Source: OFTM10 sp964196195 (GTDB lineage Bacteria; Actinomycetota; Acidimicrobiia; Acidimicrobiales; Aldehydirespiratoraceae). Taken from it: a DNA stretch of 40,564 nucleotides. Below, in pieces: positions 7,261 through 14,806 of this stretch; the stretch's first letter is position 1, and the number at the start of each line of letters is the position of its first letter. The translations under genes were made by a program, and so were the position numbers. The stretch is from the NCBI GenBank assembly GCA_964196195.1, contig CAXMSE010000046.1, positions 1 through 40,564 on the forward strand. Reading direction: 5' to 3'. A model generated the notes under the pieces. It searched no databases and was not told where the DNA came from. It was given only the letters and a program-made list of their open reading frames with translations.

Positions 7261-9087
7261 TCAGGCGTCGGCGTGAACGAGGCGACAAGTACACGCCGGA
7301 TGAGCCGGCGGATGAAGATCACCGGTGGGATATGCGTCGCCGGTAGGGACAGCCCCAGCCAGCGCATTGTCGCCACACTCCGGCCCGCAGGGGCCCTCGG
7401 GGTCGACAACCCAACGAAGGTCGCCCTCAGACGAAGCGATCATCGCCGAGCCTTCCGTGGCCACGACCGCCGCCGCTGCTGCTTCGGGGATCCGACGGGA
7501 ACGAGACTCTCGGTAAAGCGCGCGCACCGTGTCGGAGAGTTCGTCTTCGTCGTCTGACCGATCGGCAACATCAACAAGGCGCTCACGAACGGGGTCGAGC
7601 GCGATGACCCTGATCTGGGAGAGAGCGACTTCCAAATCGAGGGAAAGCGAGGCTCCCAGCGTGGCCGCGAGATCTTGCAGAACGGGCACCGCGGCCGATT
7701 CATACGGATCGGCATGCCTGGCGGCATCGTCGACGACTGCGTGGATGGCATCGGACCCGCTGCGTCGGACGCCGTCCAGCAAGGTGCCCTGCTCATCGAC
7801 GAGGACCTTCTTTAGGGCGCGGGCCGCGGCGTTCTCCGCCAGGCGCCGTACCTCGTCTCGAGCATCGTCGACCGGCTCGGCTTCCGGCTCCGGTGCTGGC
7901 TCGTGGGGAGCCGCTTCCGAGGCCGGTTCTTCGACATCAGCTGGACCCCGAGACTCCCGCAAGCGAGCGAACACGCCGCTTCCCGGGTCGGGATCGACCT
8001 CGTCGCCGACCTCTTCGGACTCAGCTTCGGAGTCTTCGTCCGGCCCAGGTTTGGGTTCCTGCTCCGGCGCAGGCTCTGGCTCTGACTCCGGTGCAAGCTC
8101 CGGTTCTTCCTCCAGCTCCGGCTCCTCATCGGGCCCTGGCTCCGGTTCTTGCCCCGGCTCAGGCTCTTCGTCCGGCCCGAGCTCGGCTGCCAGCTCGTCC
8201 TCGGCCTCTTCCGCGTCGATGTCGAACAGCTCCGACGAATCGTCGACCTCCGTCGTGGCCTCATCGCCGAGCGCCGCGTCGATGTGGGTGAGCGCCTCCA
8301 TCTCACCCGTGATGAATGAGGGGTCGTCGTCTCCCGCGCCTGATCCATCGTCGACAAGGGGGTGACCCACGAGCCGGGCGGCCTCGATCTCGGCTTCGAG
8401 GCGCTCCACCGTGGGAGTCTCCTCCGCGGCAACCCTCAGGCCGGCGCGCTCGGCTGCGGCACGAGCCTCGGGAACGGACTCGACCAGGTCGGTGACTGCA
8501 TCGTCGAGATCGCGCTGGGCAACGGTGAGCGACTCGAGAAGGCGATCTCGGCCTGCTCTCAGCTGCTCCACCTGTGCTCGTCCGGTCTGGCGTTTGCGAG
8601 CCAGGTCGCGAAGCATCCGCTCGCGAACCAACTGGGCCTCGTTGACCATTTCGCGGCCGCGCTCCCGGCCATCGTCGACCAGCCGCTCGGCTTCGCGCTT
8701 GCCCTCGGAAATGATCTCTTCGCTCTCACGGCCGGCTTCGAGGCGAGAAGCGTCGGCGGCCGCCAGCGCATCATCGCGGACCGCCTGAGCCTCGCGTTCG
8801 GCCCGCTCGGCACGCGTCTCGGCGGCGTCGTGGGCGGCCTCCAGGACCTGGGCGGCCTCCACACCGAGCACCTCGGCCACCTTGTGAGCCTCGAGGCGAT
8901 CCTCGGCCACATAGTCGAACTCGGCGAGCCGACCCGCGAGTTCGTCTCGAGCGCGTCGAAGCTGGCGGATCTCCTCGGCGGCTCGCTGAAGTTGACCACG
9001 AACCGCTGAAGGGTCGAACCCGCGGCGAACTACCTCGAAGGAGGCATGTTCGAGTTGGGACAGGTCGAAAGAATCGTCGGGTGTCAT
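7261..9087 (-). CDS. DivIVA-like coiled-coil protein with Cys-rich C-terminus
   Basis: A 608-residue protein in three parts. Residues 1-45 (DLSQLEHASFEVVRRGFDPS) match the DivIVA membrane-binding/polar-targeting start. Residues about 30-230 form a charged coiled coil with many Ala/Glu/Arg heptads. Next comes an acidic Glu/Pro repeat linker (about 270-390) and a helical region. The last 40 residues are unusual: the pattern GPCGPECGDNALAG ... PPAHPACTCRLV resembles the Cys-rich end of phage head-morphogenesis (SPP1 gp7-like) domains and may bind metal. DivIVA-family proteins organise cell poles and division in actinobacteria. The start at 9087 is chosen because the DivIVA motif follows it and TACGAT lies nine bases before it; an in-frame start at 9135 would add 16 residues unlike the family. 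Confidence 0.75.
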   Translation of the reverse strand: MTPDDSFDLSQLEHASFEVVRRGFDPSAVRGQLQRAAEEIRQLRRARDELAGRLAEFDYVAEDRLEAHKVAEVLGVEAAQVLEAAHDAAETRAERAEREAQAVRDDALAAADASRLEAGRESEEIISEGKREAERLVDDGRERGREMVNEAQLVRERMLRDLARKRQTGRAQVEQLRAGRDRLLESLTVAQRDLDDAVTDLVESVPEARAAAERAGLRVAAEETPTVERLEAEIEAARLVGHPLVDDGSGAGDDDPSFITGEMEALTHIDAALGDEATTEVDDSSELFDIDAEEAEDELAAELGPDEEPEPGQEPEPGPDEEPELEEEPELAPESEPEPAPEQEPKPGPDEDSEAESEEVGDEVDPDPGSGVFARLRESRGPADVEEPASEAAPHEPAPEPEAEPVDDARDEVRRLAENAAARALKKVLVDEQGTLLDGVRRSGSDAIHAVVDDAARHADPYESAAVPVLQDLAATLGASLSLDLEVALSQIRVIALDPVRERLVDVADRSDDEDELSDTVRALYRESRSRRIPEAAAAAVVATEGSAMIASSEGDLRWVVDPEGPCGPECGDNALAGAVPTGDAYPTGDLHPPAHPACTCRLVHADA

Positions 9088-9096
9088 CGTCAGAAG

Positions 9097-9102
9097 ATCG
9101 TA
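9097..9102 (-). promoter_or_regulatory. -10 element before the DivIVA-like gene
   Basis: TACGAT on the minus strand, nine bases before the ATG at 9087. The spacing allows a leader of about two bases at most; no Shine-Dalgarno sequence is present. Confidence 0.4.
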
Positions 9103-9144
9103 GGAGTGACTGCCGCCCGGATGGAGTATCCCCACCGCCCCGGA

Positions 9145-10317
9145 CTATTGAGCAACTGGCTCACCGGGGATCTCGAGCGCCAGCTCCGAGGTCTGTCCTC
9201 CCAGCGCAGCAAGGGCTTCCAGAGCTTCTTCGAGGGTGGCCACACCCACAATCGGCATGTCGCCGGCGTGTTCGACAGCAACTTCCAGACTCTCGATCGG
9301 CACGATGAAAAGTTCTGCACCCTCGTCGTGGGCCGCAGCCGACTTCTGGCCGACTCCGCCTACATTTCCAACCGATCCCGCCGGTGAGATCGTGCCGGTC
9401 ACGGCCACGCGGTGCCCGCCGGTGAGCTCACCCTCGGTGAGGACGTCGATGAGGGTGAGCGTGAAGGCGAGACCGGCCGAGGGGCCACCGATCGTGCCCG
9501 AGTCGATCGAAAGATCGAAAGGCAGATCGACATCGTTCGATCGAACCACGACATCGGCAATCCCGATGAAACCGCCAGGGACACCGTCGGGGTGCTCACC
9601 GAACACGATGTCGACCTCGCGCCGACTGAAGGTGACCGAGTCCTCGAGGGTGACGACCGCGGGGTCGCCCGGCTCGACCTGATCGAGGAAGGTGCGGAGA
9701 GACTCGAAACTCGTGATCAGGGATCCGTCGATCGCGACGATTACCTCGCCCACCTCGAACACACCGTCGACCGGGCCACCTTCCACCACCGACGCGAAAC
9801 CGATCCCCGTCTCGTCAACGGCGTCGACACCCAGTAGCTCAAGGGCGGCAATGATCGCCGAATCCTTGGAGGCCTGCATCATCTGCAGATTGCGCTCCCG
9901 TTGTTCGGATACCGAGCGAGTGCCGAACACCGACTCGTGCGTACGGAGCTCGATGTCGTCGTCGACTTCAGACTCGACCCATTCCCAGACCGTCACCTGA
10001 TCGTCGATCGTGACGGTGGTGAACAGGATCTCGCCTTCGGGCTCGAAAACGTCGATGTTTGCGACCGTCACCCGAGAAGCGGTACTACGGGCCGATCCTG
10101 GCTTGAGGGCGACGGCACCGTCGTCGACCAGCGACTGGCCGGGGGTGATGCGTCCCAGCCACTGAGCCGGCACGAACACCGACCCGATGATCAAGGCCGT
10201 GATGACAGCCACACCTCCGCCGATCCAACGGGTGAGCCGGTCGTTCCACCAGCGCGACGACGCCGACGGCGTCGGTTCCACCGGTAACATCGGTGTCGGC
10301 GTGTCCTCCTCACTCAT
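9145..10317 (-). CDS. YlbL-type PDZ and Lon-like (S16) serine protease
   Basis: A 390-residue membrane protease. A membrane helix lies at about residues 28-48 (WIGGGVAVITALIIGSVFVP), followed by an extracytoplasmic part with a PDZ domain (about 165-245) and a C-terminal Lon protease domain (about 250-365). The Ser-Lys dyad is intact: Ser280 in GGPSAGLAF and Lys325 in GVGQKSAAA, 45 residues apart as in Lon (43 in E. coli). No AAA domain is present, as in the YlbL/Rv3194c family. It should cleave exported or membrane proteins. The start at 10317 (MSEED) is a judgement: a GTG at 10356 would add 13 residues and has GGAGG, but 13 bases away. It is transcribed toward the DivIVA-like and UPF0182 genes. 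Confidence 0.88.
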   Translation of the reverse strand: MSEEDTPTPMLPVEPTPSASSRWWNDRLTRWIGGGVAVITALIIGSVFVPAQWLGRITPGQSLVDDGAVALKPGSARSTASRVTVANIDVFEPEGEILFTTVTIDDQVTVWEWVESEVDDDIELRTHESVFGTRSVSEQRERNLQMMQASKDSAIIAALELLGVDAVDETGIGFASVVEGGPVDGVFEVGEVIVAIDGSLITSFESLRTFLDQVEPGDPAVVTLEDSVTFSRREVDIVFGEHPDGVPGGFIGIADVVVRSNDVDLPFDLSIDSGTIGGPSAGLAFTLTLIDVLTEGELTGGHRVAVTGTISPAGSVGNVGGVGQKSAAAHDEGAELFIVPIESLEVAVEHAGDMPIVGVATLEEALEALAALGGQTSELALEIPGEPVAQ

Positions 10318-10393
10318 CGTTCTCGTGCTCGTTTTCGTGGCGGGTTTGGCGTTCACGGCGGTCCAAAGGCCTCCGTGGGGTCTTCAGCCTGCC

Positions 10394-10726
10394 ATGGCTC
10401 GCTCTGCAAACGGACGCGTGCGGCGTCGAATGAGGCAAGCGACCGGGCTCGACGGGATTCACGCCATCACTCCTACCGACCACAATCACATCGATGACGA
10501 CGACGATGACAACATCGTCTTCGACACCCTTCGGGTGCTCGGTGTGCTTCGTAAGAAGGTCGACCGGCCGGCGGTCGGCCGCAAGGCTTACGTCCGGTGG
10601 TGGGAACGGCTTCGTGCCCTGATCGTGCTGAGCGGCATCGTCGTGGTGCTCGGGATCGCGTTGGCGTCGGTGATCGGCATCACCGTGCTCGGTTTCGGGT
10701 TCCTGTTGGAGCAGGCAATCAGCTGA
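10394..10726 (+). CDS. small membrane protein, unknown function
   Basis: A 110-residue protein divergent from the PDZ-Lon gene. The N-terminal half is basic and then has an acid run (HIDDDDDDNIVFDTLRV, about residues 36-52). The C-terminus is a long hydrophobic stretch (about 72-106) that could make one long or two short membrane helices. The internal ATG at 10394 is preferred because the frame upstream of it runs through the 5' end of the divergent gene. I do not recognise the family. It converges on the gene ending at 10739. Confidence 0.55.
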   Translation: MARSANGRVRRRMRQATGLDGIHAITPTDHNHIDDDDDDNIVFDTLRVLGVLRKKVDRPAVGRKAYVRWWERLRALIVLSGIVVVLGIALASVIGITVLGFGFLLEQAIS

Positions 10727-10738
10727 CCCGGCTGGGAA

Positions 10739-11176
10739 TCAGCGGCCGAACAAACCCCGCCGGCCGTCGCTGGCACCGCTCGGAACCGCGGCCTCGATCG
10801 GATCCTCGAACCCGACGGGGGGCGGAGGCATCTCCGAGTCAGTGGCCTCGGTTGCGATGGCCTCGATCGGTTCCTGCATCGCGGCCTCGACATAAGTGAC
10901 GTCTTCGGCGGTGGGCAAGACCTCAGGCCTCTGGAGCGACTCGACCACCGGTGCCGGAACGGAGTCGTCGATCGGTGCAGGCGTCGTATCGAGCACCTCG
11001 ACCTTGAAGTACTGCTTCACCTCAAACTTCACCTCATCGAGGGTGAAGAGTTTCGCGTCGTCGACGCGCGAGGTGTTTCTCAGCTCCTCGAGGTAGGCAA
11101 CCGCATGCCCCTGCTCATCGAACTGGCGATACTGGGTCACCGCGTCGCCGTCGTCATGGATCACGATATGGGTCAT
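10739..11176 (-). CDS. conserved-looking hypothetical protein with acidic Pro-rich middle
   Basis: A 145-residue protein. The first 60 residues look folded (MTHIVIHDDGDAVTQYRQF, then LEELRNTSRVDDAKLF and a V/K/F-rich strand segment). The middle, about residues 60-130, is Pro/Glu/Val/Ala-rich and probably disordered, and the protein ends in the basic motif GRRGLFGR. AAGGAG seven bases before the ATG is a near-perfect ribosome site. There is no signal peptide or membrane helix. I recognise no domain. It diverges from the HEAT-repeat gene across 124 bases. Confidence 0.7.
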   Translation of the reverse strand: MTHIVIHDDGDAVTQYRQFDEQGHAVAYLEELRNTSRVDDAKLFTLDEVKFEVKQYFKVEVLDTTPAPIDDSVPAPVVESLQRPEVLPTAEDVTYVEAAMQEPIEAIATEATDSEMPPPPVGFEDPIEAAVPSGASDGRRGLFGR

Positions 11177-11288
11177 GAGCTTGCTCCTTGGACTCCCTGC
11201 AGGACATCCATCCCGTCGGCGGATCGAGGACCGATCTTGAGTGTTTCCCGCAGTGAGACCGAGGCCATCGCCACGACCGCAGCGGGGC

Positions 11289-11294
11289 TAATGT
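11289..11294 (+). promoter_or_regulatory. -10 element before the HEAT-repeat gene
   Basis: TAATGT, six bases, then the ATG at 11301, with no Shine-Dalgarno sequence. This predicts a leaderless transcript. Confidence 0.55.
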
Positions 11295-11300
11295 CGGGCG

Positions 11301-11933
11301 ATGGCCGAGCCAACACCCCTCGAGCGCAGGCGTGCCGCCGGTCTTGCCGGTCACATCGGCGATTCGTCCGGGGCCCGACGGAGCCTCCCCGACACCGACC
11401 CGCTGGTTCGAGCGGCTGGCCTGAGATCACTCGCCCGCCTCGACGATCTCGACGACGTAACACTCGCTCGAGCCCTTATCGATGAGTCCCCCAAGGTCCG
11501 CATCACTGCCCTCGAACTCGCCTCACGCCGTGAAGCCCCTCCGATCGACCACCTGCTCCACGATGAGGAGCCCACAGTGGTCGAGACCGCGGCCTGGGCG
11601 TGCGGCGAACGCGAAGCCACCGATCGCATCGTGGCCACGCTCAGCAATCTCGCCTCCGATCACGACGACCCTCTCGTGCGAGAAAGCGCAGTCGCCGCGC
11701 TCGGCGCCCTCGGTCACGAGTCGGGGCTGGCCGCGATCCTCGCTGCCACCGAAGACAAACCGGCTGTTCGCCGCCGGGCCGTGGTGGCCCTCGCCGCCTT
11801 CGACGGGCCCGAGGTGGATGCGGCCTGGGAGCGGGCCCGATCCGATCGCGATCGCCAGGTGCGCGACGCGGTGGACGAGCTACTCGGCCCCGCCTCCGAC
11901 GACATCAACGACGGTGGCGACCACCGTCCATGA
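11301..11933 (+). CDS. HEAT-repeat protein
   Basis: A 210-residue soluble helical-repeat protein. About five HEAT/PBS-lyase-type repeats can be read, each with the pattern D(D/P)PLVRxxAxxALxxL: for example around residues 30-45 (TDPLVRAAGLRSLARL), 60-76, 90-105, 118-142 (DDPLVRESAVAALGAL) and 150-165. Such repeats act as protein-binding scaffolds; one subgroup belongs to phycobilin lyases, which is not expected here. No catalytic motif is visible. Its 3' end overlaps that of mreB by 29 bases tail to tail, so the last ten residues of each are encoded on both strands. Confidence 0.8.
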   Translation: MAEPTPLERRRAAGLAGHIGDSSGARRSLPDTDPLVRAAGLRSLARLDDLDDVTLARALIDESPKVRITALELASRREAPPIDHLLHDEEPTVVETAAWACGEREATDRIVATLSNLASDHDDPLVRESAVAALGALGHESGLAAILAATEDKPAVRRRAVVALAAFDGPEVDAAWERARSDRDRQVRDAVDELLGPASDDINDGGDHRP

Positions 11934-12918
11934 ACATCGCCTGCACCGACTCGTAGTGTTCGATCACCTTGCCCGCGCCCAACACCACCGACTCCAGTGG
12001 GGTGGGCACGAGCCTCACCTCCACATCGGATTCCTGGGTGAGCCGAACGTCCATTCCCTTGAGCATGCCGCCACCACCGACAAGATGGATCCCCTGCACG
12101 ATCAGGTCCTGGGCAAGCTCCGGGGGTGCCTGAGCCAGACAACTCAGTACCGAGTCGACCATCGCCGAGACGGGCTCCTTGATCGCTACCCGGATCTCCG
12201 CCGGCTCGAGCACCACCGTCTTCGGCAAGCCACTCATCAACTCGCGGCCTCGGACTTCGGCGCTCACCTCGTCTTCGGTGGGCGCGGCTGAGCCGAGCAC
12301 GATCTTGATCTCCTCCGCCGTGCGCTCACCCACCGCGATGCCGTATTCACGGCGGACATAGCCCTGGATCGCGTTGTCGATGTCGAACGAACCGACCCTC
12401 ACCGCCTCGAGCGCCACAACCCCTCCGAGAGAGATCAGGGCCGATTCGGTGGTGCCGCCGCCGATGTCGATCACCATATTTCCGATGGGCTCGTTGATCG
12501 GGAGTTCCGCGCCGATCGCCGCTGCAACAGGCTGCTCGATCAGGCGGGCATCGGCGGCCCCGGCGCGTCTTGCCGCCTCGGTGACTGCCCGGCGCTCCAC
12601 CGCGGTGATGGCCGAGGGCACGCAAATCACCACTCGTGGCCTGTTGAGGCGGCTGACCCCCACCCTCTGCAGCAGGAGTCGGATCATGCGCTGGGTGACT
12701 TCGAAATCGGTGATGGCTCCCTTGCGCAGGGGGCGGACCGCAACAATGTAGGAAGGGGTGCGACCAATCATCTGCCACGCCTCGTGGCCCATGGCGAGCA
12801 CCTCGCCGCTCCGGCTATTGAGCGCGATGACCGAAGGCTCGTTGAGGACAATGCCCTCCCCTCGGGCGTACACGAGTGTGTTCGCCGTACCAAGGTCGAT
12901 CGCGAGATCTCGTGCCAG
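11905..12918 (-). CDS. mreB: MreB actin-like cell-shape protein with CTG start
   Basis: MreB forms membrane-bound filaments that direct peptidoglycan synthesis and cell width. Reading from CTG at 12916-12918 gives a 337-residue protein, the family's usual length, with the canonical start M/L-ARDLAIDLGTANTLVY. That segment carries phosphate-1 of the actin fold; IDIGGGTTE (phosphate-2) and LVGGGGMLKG (adenosine motif) are intact. The nearest ATG/GTG/TTG start in frame is GTG at 12871-12873, which would delete the nucleotide-binding loop. A GAGGAG site lies nine bases before the CTG, and the in-frame TGA of the upstream gene lies three bases before it, so re-initiation by coupled translation is likely. 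There is no mreC, mreD, rodA or PBP2 nearby; the partners are moaE and a small membrane protein. Confidence 0.92.
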   Translation of the reverse strand: MARDLAIDLGTANTLVYARGEGIVLNEPSVIALNSRSGEVLAMGHEAWQMIGRTPSYIVAVRPLRKGAITDFEVTQRMIRLLLQRVGVSRLNRPRVVICVPSAITAVERRAVTEAARRAGAADARLIEQPVAAAIGAELPINEPIGNMVIDIGGGTTESALISLGGVVALEAVRVGSFDIDNAIQGYVRREYGIAVGERTAEEIKIVLGSAAPTEDEVSAEVRGRELMSGLPKTVVLEPAEIRVAIKEPVSAMVDSVLSCLAQAPPELAQDLIVQGIHLVGGGGMLKGMDVRLTQESDVEVRLVPTPLESVVLGAGKVIEHYESVQAMFMDGGRHRR

Positions 12919-12921
12919 GGG

Positions 12922-13131
12922 TCAGCGCTCCTCGTCGGGAGGGGTATCGAGGCGAACGATACCGCTCGGTTGCGTCGCAGGGCGAGAACCCTCCCGAGGA
13001 GCCAGGGCCTGGAGTTGCTCTTGGAAGCCGGCTTGGCGGGGTGAGCGCGACCGAGTCCAGATCCAGATGAGGATCGATCCCGCGACCGCGGCACCGGCCG
13101 GGATGAGGAGAAAAGCGATGGAGTTGCTCAT
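12922..13131 (-). CDS. small single-pass membrane protein between moaE and mreB
   Basis: A 69-residue protein: an N-terminal membrane helix (about residues 5-25, IAFLLIPAGAAVAGSILIWI), then a basic stretch RSRSPRQ and a polar, Pro-rich tail ending TPPDEER. The start ATG overlaps the moaE stop (ATGA at 13128-13131), and its own TGA is three bases before the CTG of mreB in the same frame. Three genes are thus tightly coupled. The topology puts the tail in the cytoplasm if the N-terminus is outside. A role as a membrane partner of MreB is a guess from position only. No family recognised. Confidence 0.7.
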   Translation of the reverse strand: MSNSIAFLLIPAGAAVAGSILIWIWTRSRSPRQAGFQEQLQALAPREGSRPATQPSGIVRLDTPPDEER

Positions 13132-13592
13132 TCACCAACCTCGGTGATGTGTTGGGACTCCAAGCCCCACGACTCCCCGTCGGCCCAGGTTTCGCGCTTC
13201 CAGATCGGCACCGTGGACTTCAACGTATCGATGCCGAATCGGGCCGCCTCGAAGGACTCGGGCCGATGCGGGGAAGACGCCGCGACGATCACCGAGGACT
13301 CGCCGACGGGCACGACCCCTACCCGGTGCAGCAGAGCGATTCGGCCCAGCGTCGGCCACCGCGTCCTCATCTCAGAGGCGATCTCGGCGAGCCGCGGCAC
13401 CACGTGTTGCTCATAAGCCTCGTACTCGAGCCGCTCGACCGACTCGCGACCCGGAGCGTGATCACGCGCGGTGCCGCTGAAGAGAACCATCGCTCCGCAC
13501 TGGGGCAACACGGCCCAATCGGCCACTTCCCCCGTGGGTAGCGGCGCGTCGGTGAGACCCAACCAGGTGTGGTCATCAGGCGGCGTCAGCAC
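13128..13592 (-). CDS. moaE: molybdopterin synthase catalytic subunit MoaE
   Basis: MoaE, with thiocarboxylated MoaD, adds the dithiolene sulfurs to precursor Z in molybdenum cofactor synthesis. The 154-residue product shows the family landmarks GAMVLFSGTARDH near the start, LEYEAYEQHV, RIALLHRVGVVPVGESSV and SSPHR, and the active-site lysine segment LKSTVPIWKRE. The GTG at 13590-13592 is chosen because TACCAT lies exactly six bases before it and it gives the normal family length. An upstream in-frame start at 13730 would overlap the divergent HtrA-like gene. No other moa genes are in the window. It is first in a coupled operon with a small membrane protein and mreB. Confidence 0.88.
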   Translation of the reverse strand: MLTPPDDHTWLGLTDAPLPTGEVADWAVLPQCGAMVLFSGTARDHAPGRESVERLEYEAYEQHVVPRLAEIASEMRTRWPTLGRIALLHRVGVVPVGESSVIVAASSPHRPESFEAARFGIDTLKSTVPIWKRETWADGESWGLESQHITEVGE

Positions 13593-13598
13593 TCGGTC

Positions 13599-13604
13599 AT
13601 GGTA
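13599..13604 (-). promoter_or_regulatory. -10 element before moaE
   Basis: TACCAT on the minus strand, six bases before GTG 13592. It fits the leaderless pattern and decides between the alternative moaE starts. Confidence 0.5.
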
Positions 13605-13669
13605 GGGCCGCCCGATCAAGGCCGCACCAGGGGGCGCGCCCGTCAGCTGGCCGACACTATGTACGCTCA

Positions 13670-14803
13670 ATGTCCGTGGCAGACGGGGAGTACGACGAGG
13701 ATGATCTGATCCATCGTTCACCGCCGGCACCCGATGATCGATTGTGGCGCCATCCGTCGGAAGTGGGCTGGGATGCCGGCCGGGCCGCGCCGGTCAAGCG
13801 CAGGCCATGGATGGTCAACACCTTGTCGGCCGGCGGTGGAGCTCTGCTCGTGGCGGCCGCTTGGCTGGTGAGCAGTTCGTCGTCCAATGTCCAAATCGTC
13901 ACCCAGCGGGTCGTGGCGGTTCCCATCGAGTCGGTCGCCCCCCGCGTGACGTCGGCCGACCAGTGGAGCGACGAGGTCACGCTCGCCGCTCGCCAGTCCA
14001 CCGCCGTGGTCCGTTCAGAGGAGGGCACAGCCACTCTCGCAAGCGCGATCGCGGTTCGCGATGATGGCTATCTCCTCACCAGCGGCCGAGCTCTGGATGG
14101 TCGAACGTCGGTCCTGATCCACACATCCAGCGGTGTCATCGCCACCGCGTGGCTGGTCGGATACGACCCCGACACCGACCTGTCGGTGCTGAAAACCGAT
14201 GCCGTCATGGCCCCGGCGTTGATCGCGGCCGATCCCGCCGCCGAGGGCGACGTGGTGGCCCTGCTCGATCCCGACGGCGACTCTCGTCGCCAGCTCGTAG
14301 TGGATGTTGCGTCCGCATCCACCGCCATCGACGGCGATCATCTCGTCGGCCTGCTCGCCCTCGACGGCAGCATCGGCGACCTTCCGCCGGGCAGCCCCGT
14401 GATCGACCACACCGGTGCGGTGGTCGGCATCATCACTGCCACCGTCGAAGGCGCACCCGTCGCCGTCGTTCCCATCGAGCTCGCCTCCCGCATCGCCAGC
14501 GAACTCATCGCCGAAGGCACCATCGATCATCCTCGAATCGGCGTTACCGCTCGCGACACCCTCGAAGACGATCCGGTGCCAGGTTCCTACGTCACCTCGC
14601 TCGAGACCGACGGACCCGCCGAACGGGGAGGAGTGCTGGAGGACGACGTGATCGTCGAGATCGAAGGGGAGCCGGTCGAGTCGATGGCCCACATGGTGGC
14701 CGTGCTACGAACCCACGAGCCCGGCGAATGGGTGGACATACTCGTTCAGCGCGACTCAGCACTGGTGAACTGCAGGGTCGAGCTAGGAGCGGTGAAGCAC
14801 TGA
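13670..14803 (+). CDS. HtrA-like membrane protein, catalytic triad lost, with PDZ domain
   Basis: A 377-residue protein: cytoplasmic N-terminus with DDRLWRHPSEVG, a membrane helix (about residues 48-67), a trypsin-like fold (about 100-275), and a C-terminal PDZ domain (about 278-375). It aligns with HtrA/DegP but lacks the active site. The His of TNNHV is Arg140 (LLTSGRAL). The Asp is kept (Asp170 in DPDTDLSVL). The GNSGGP serine loop reads LPPGSPV, with Pro240 at the serine position. It should therefore not cleave peptides by this triad; binding of unfolded or exported proteins through the PDZ domain is more likely (inference). It is divergent from moaE, and converges on the SDR gene three bases apart. 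Confidence 0.82.
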   Translation: MSVADGEYDEDDLIHRSPPAPDDRLWRHPSEVGWDAGRAAPVKRRPWMVNTLSAGGGALLVAAAWLVSSSSSNVQIVTQRVVAVPIESVAPRVTSADQWSDEVTLAARQSTAVVRSEEGTATLASAIAVRDDGYLLTSGRALDGRTSVLIHTSSGVIATAWLVGYDPDTDLSVLKTDAVMAPALIAADPAAEGDVVALLDPDGDSRRQLVVDVASASTAIDGDHLVGLLALDGSIGDLPPGSPVIDHTGAVVGIITATVEGAPVAVVPIELASRIASELIAEGTIDHPRIGVTARDTLEDDPVPGSYVTSLETDGPAERGGVLEDDVIVEIEGEPVESMAHMVAVLRTHEPGEWVDILVQRDSALVNCRVELGAVKH

Positions 14804-14806
14804 GCG

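Noticed and set aside
8050..8210. Tandem DNA repeat in the DivIVA-like gene
   Set aside because: The repetition comes from a Glu/Pro-rich linker in the protein (PEPGP, EEPEL). It is imperfect and lacks the spacing of a CRISPR array or satellite.
7261..9087. Prophage remnant suggested by the phage-like Cys tail
   Set aside because: No other phage genes, integrase or attachment repeats are nearby; the module is fused to a cellular protein in an actinobacterial gene cluster.
12871..12873. GTG start for mreB
   Set aside because: It would remove the conserved LAIDLGTANTLV segment that binds nucleotide; the upstream CTG with a ribosome site restores it.
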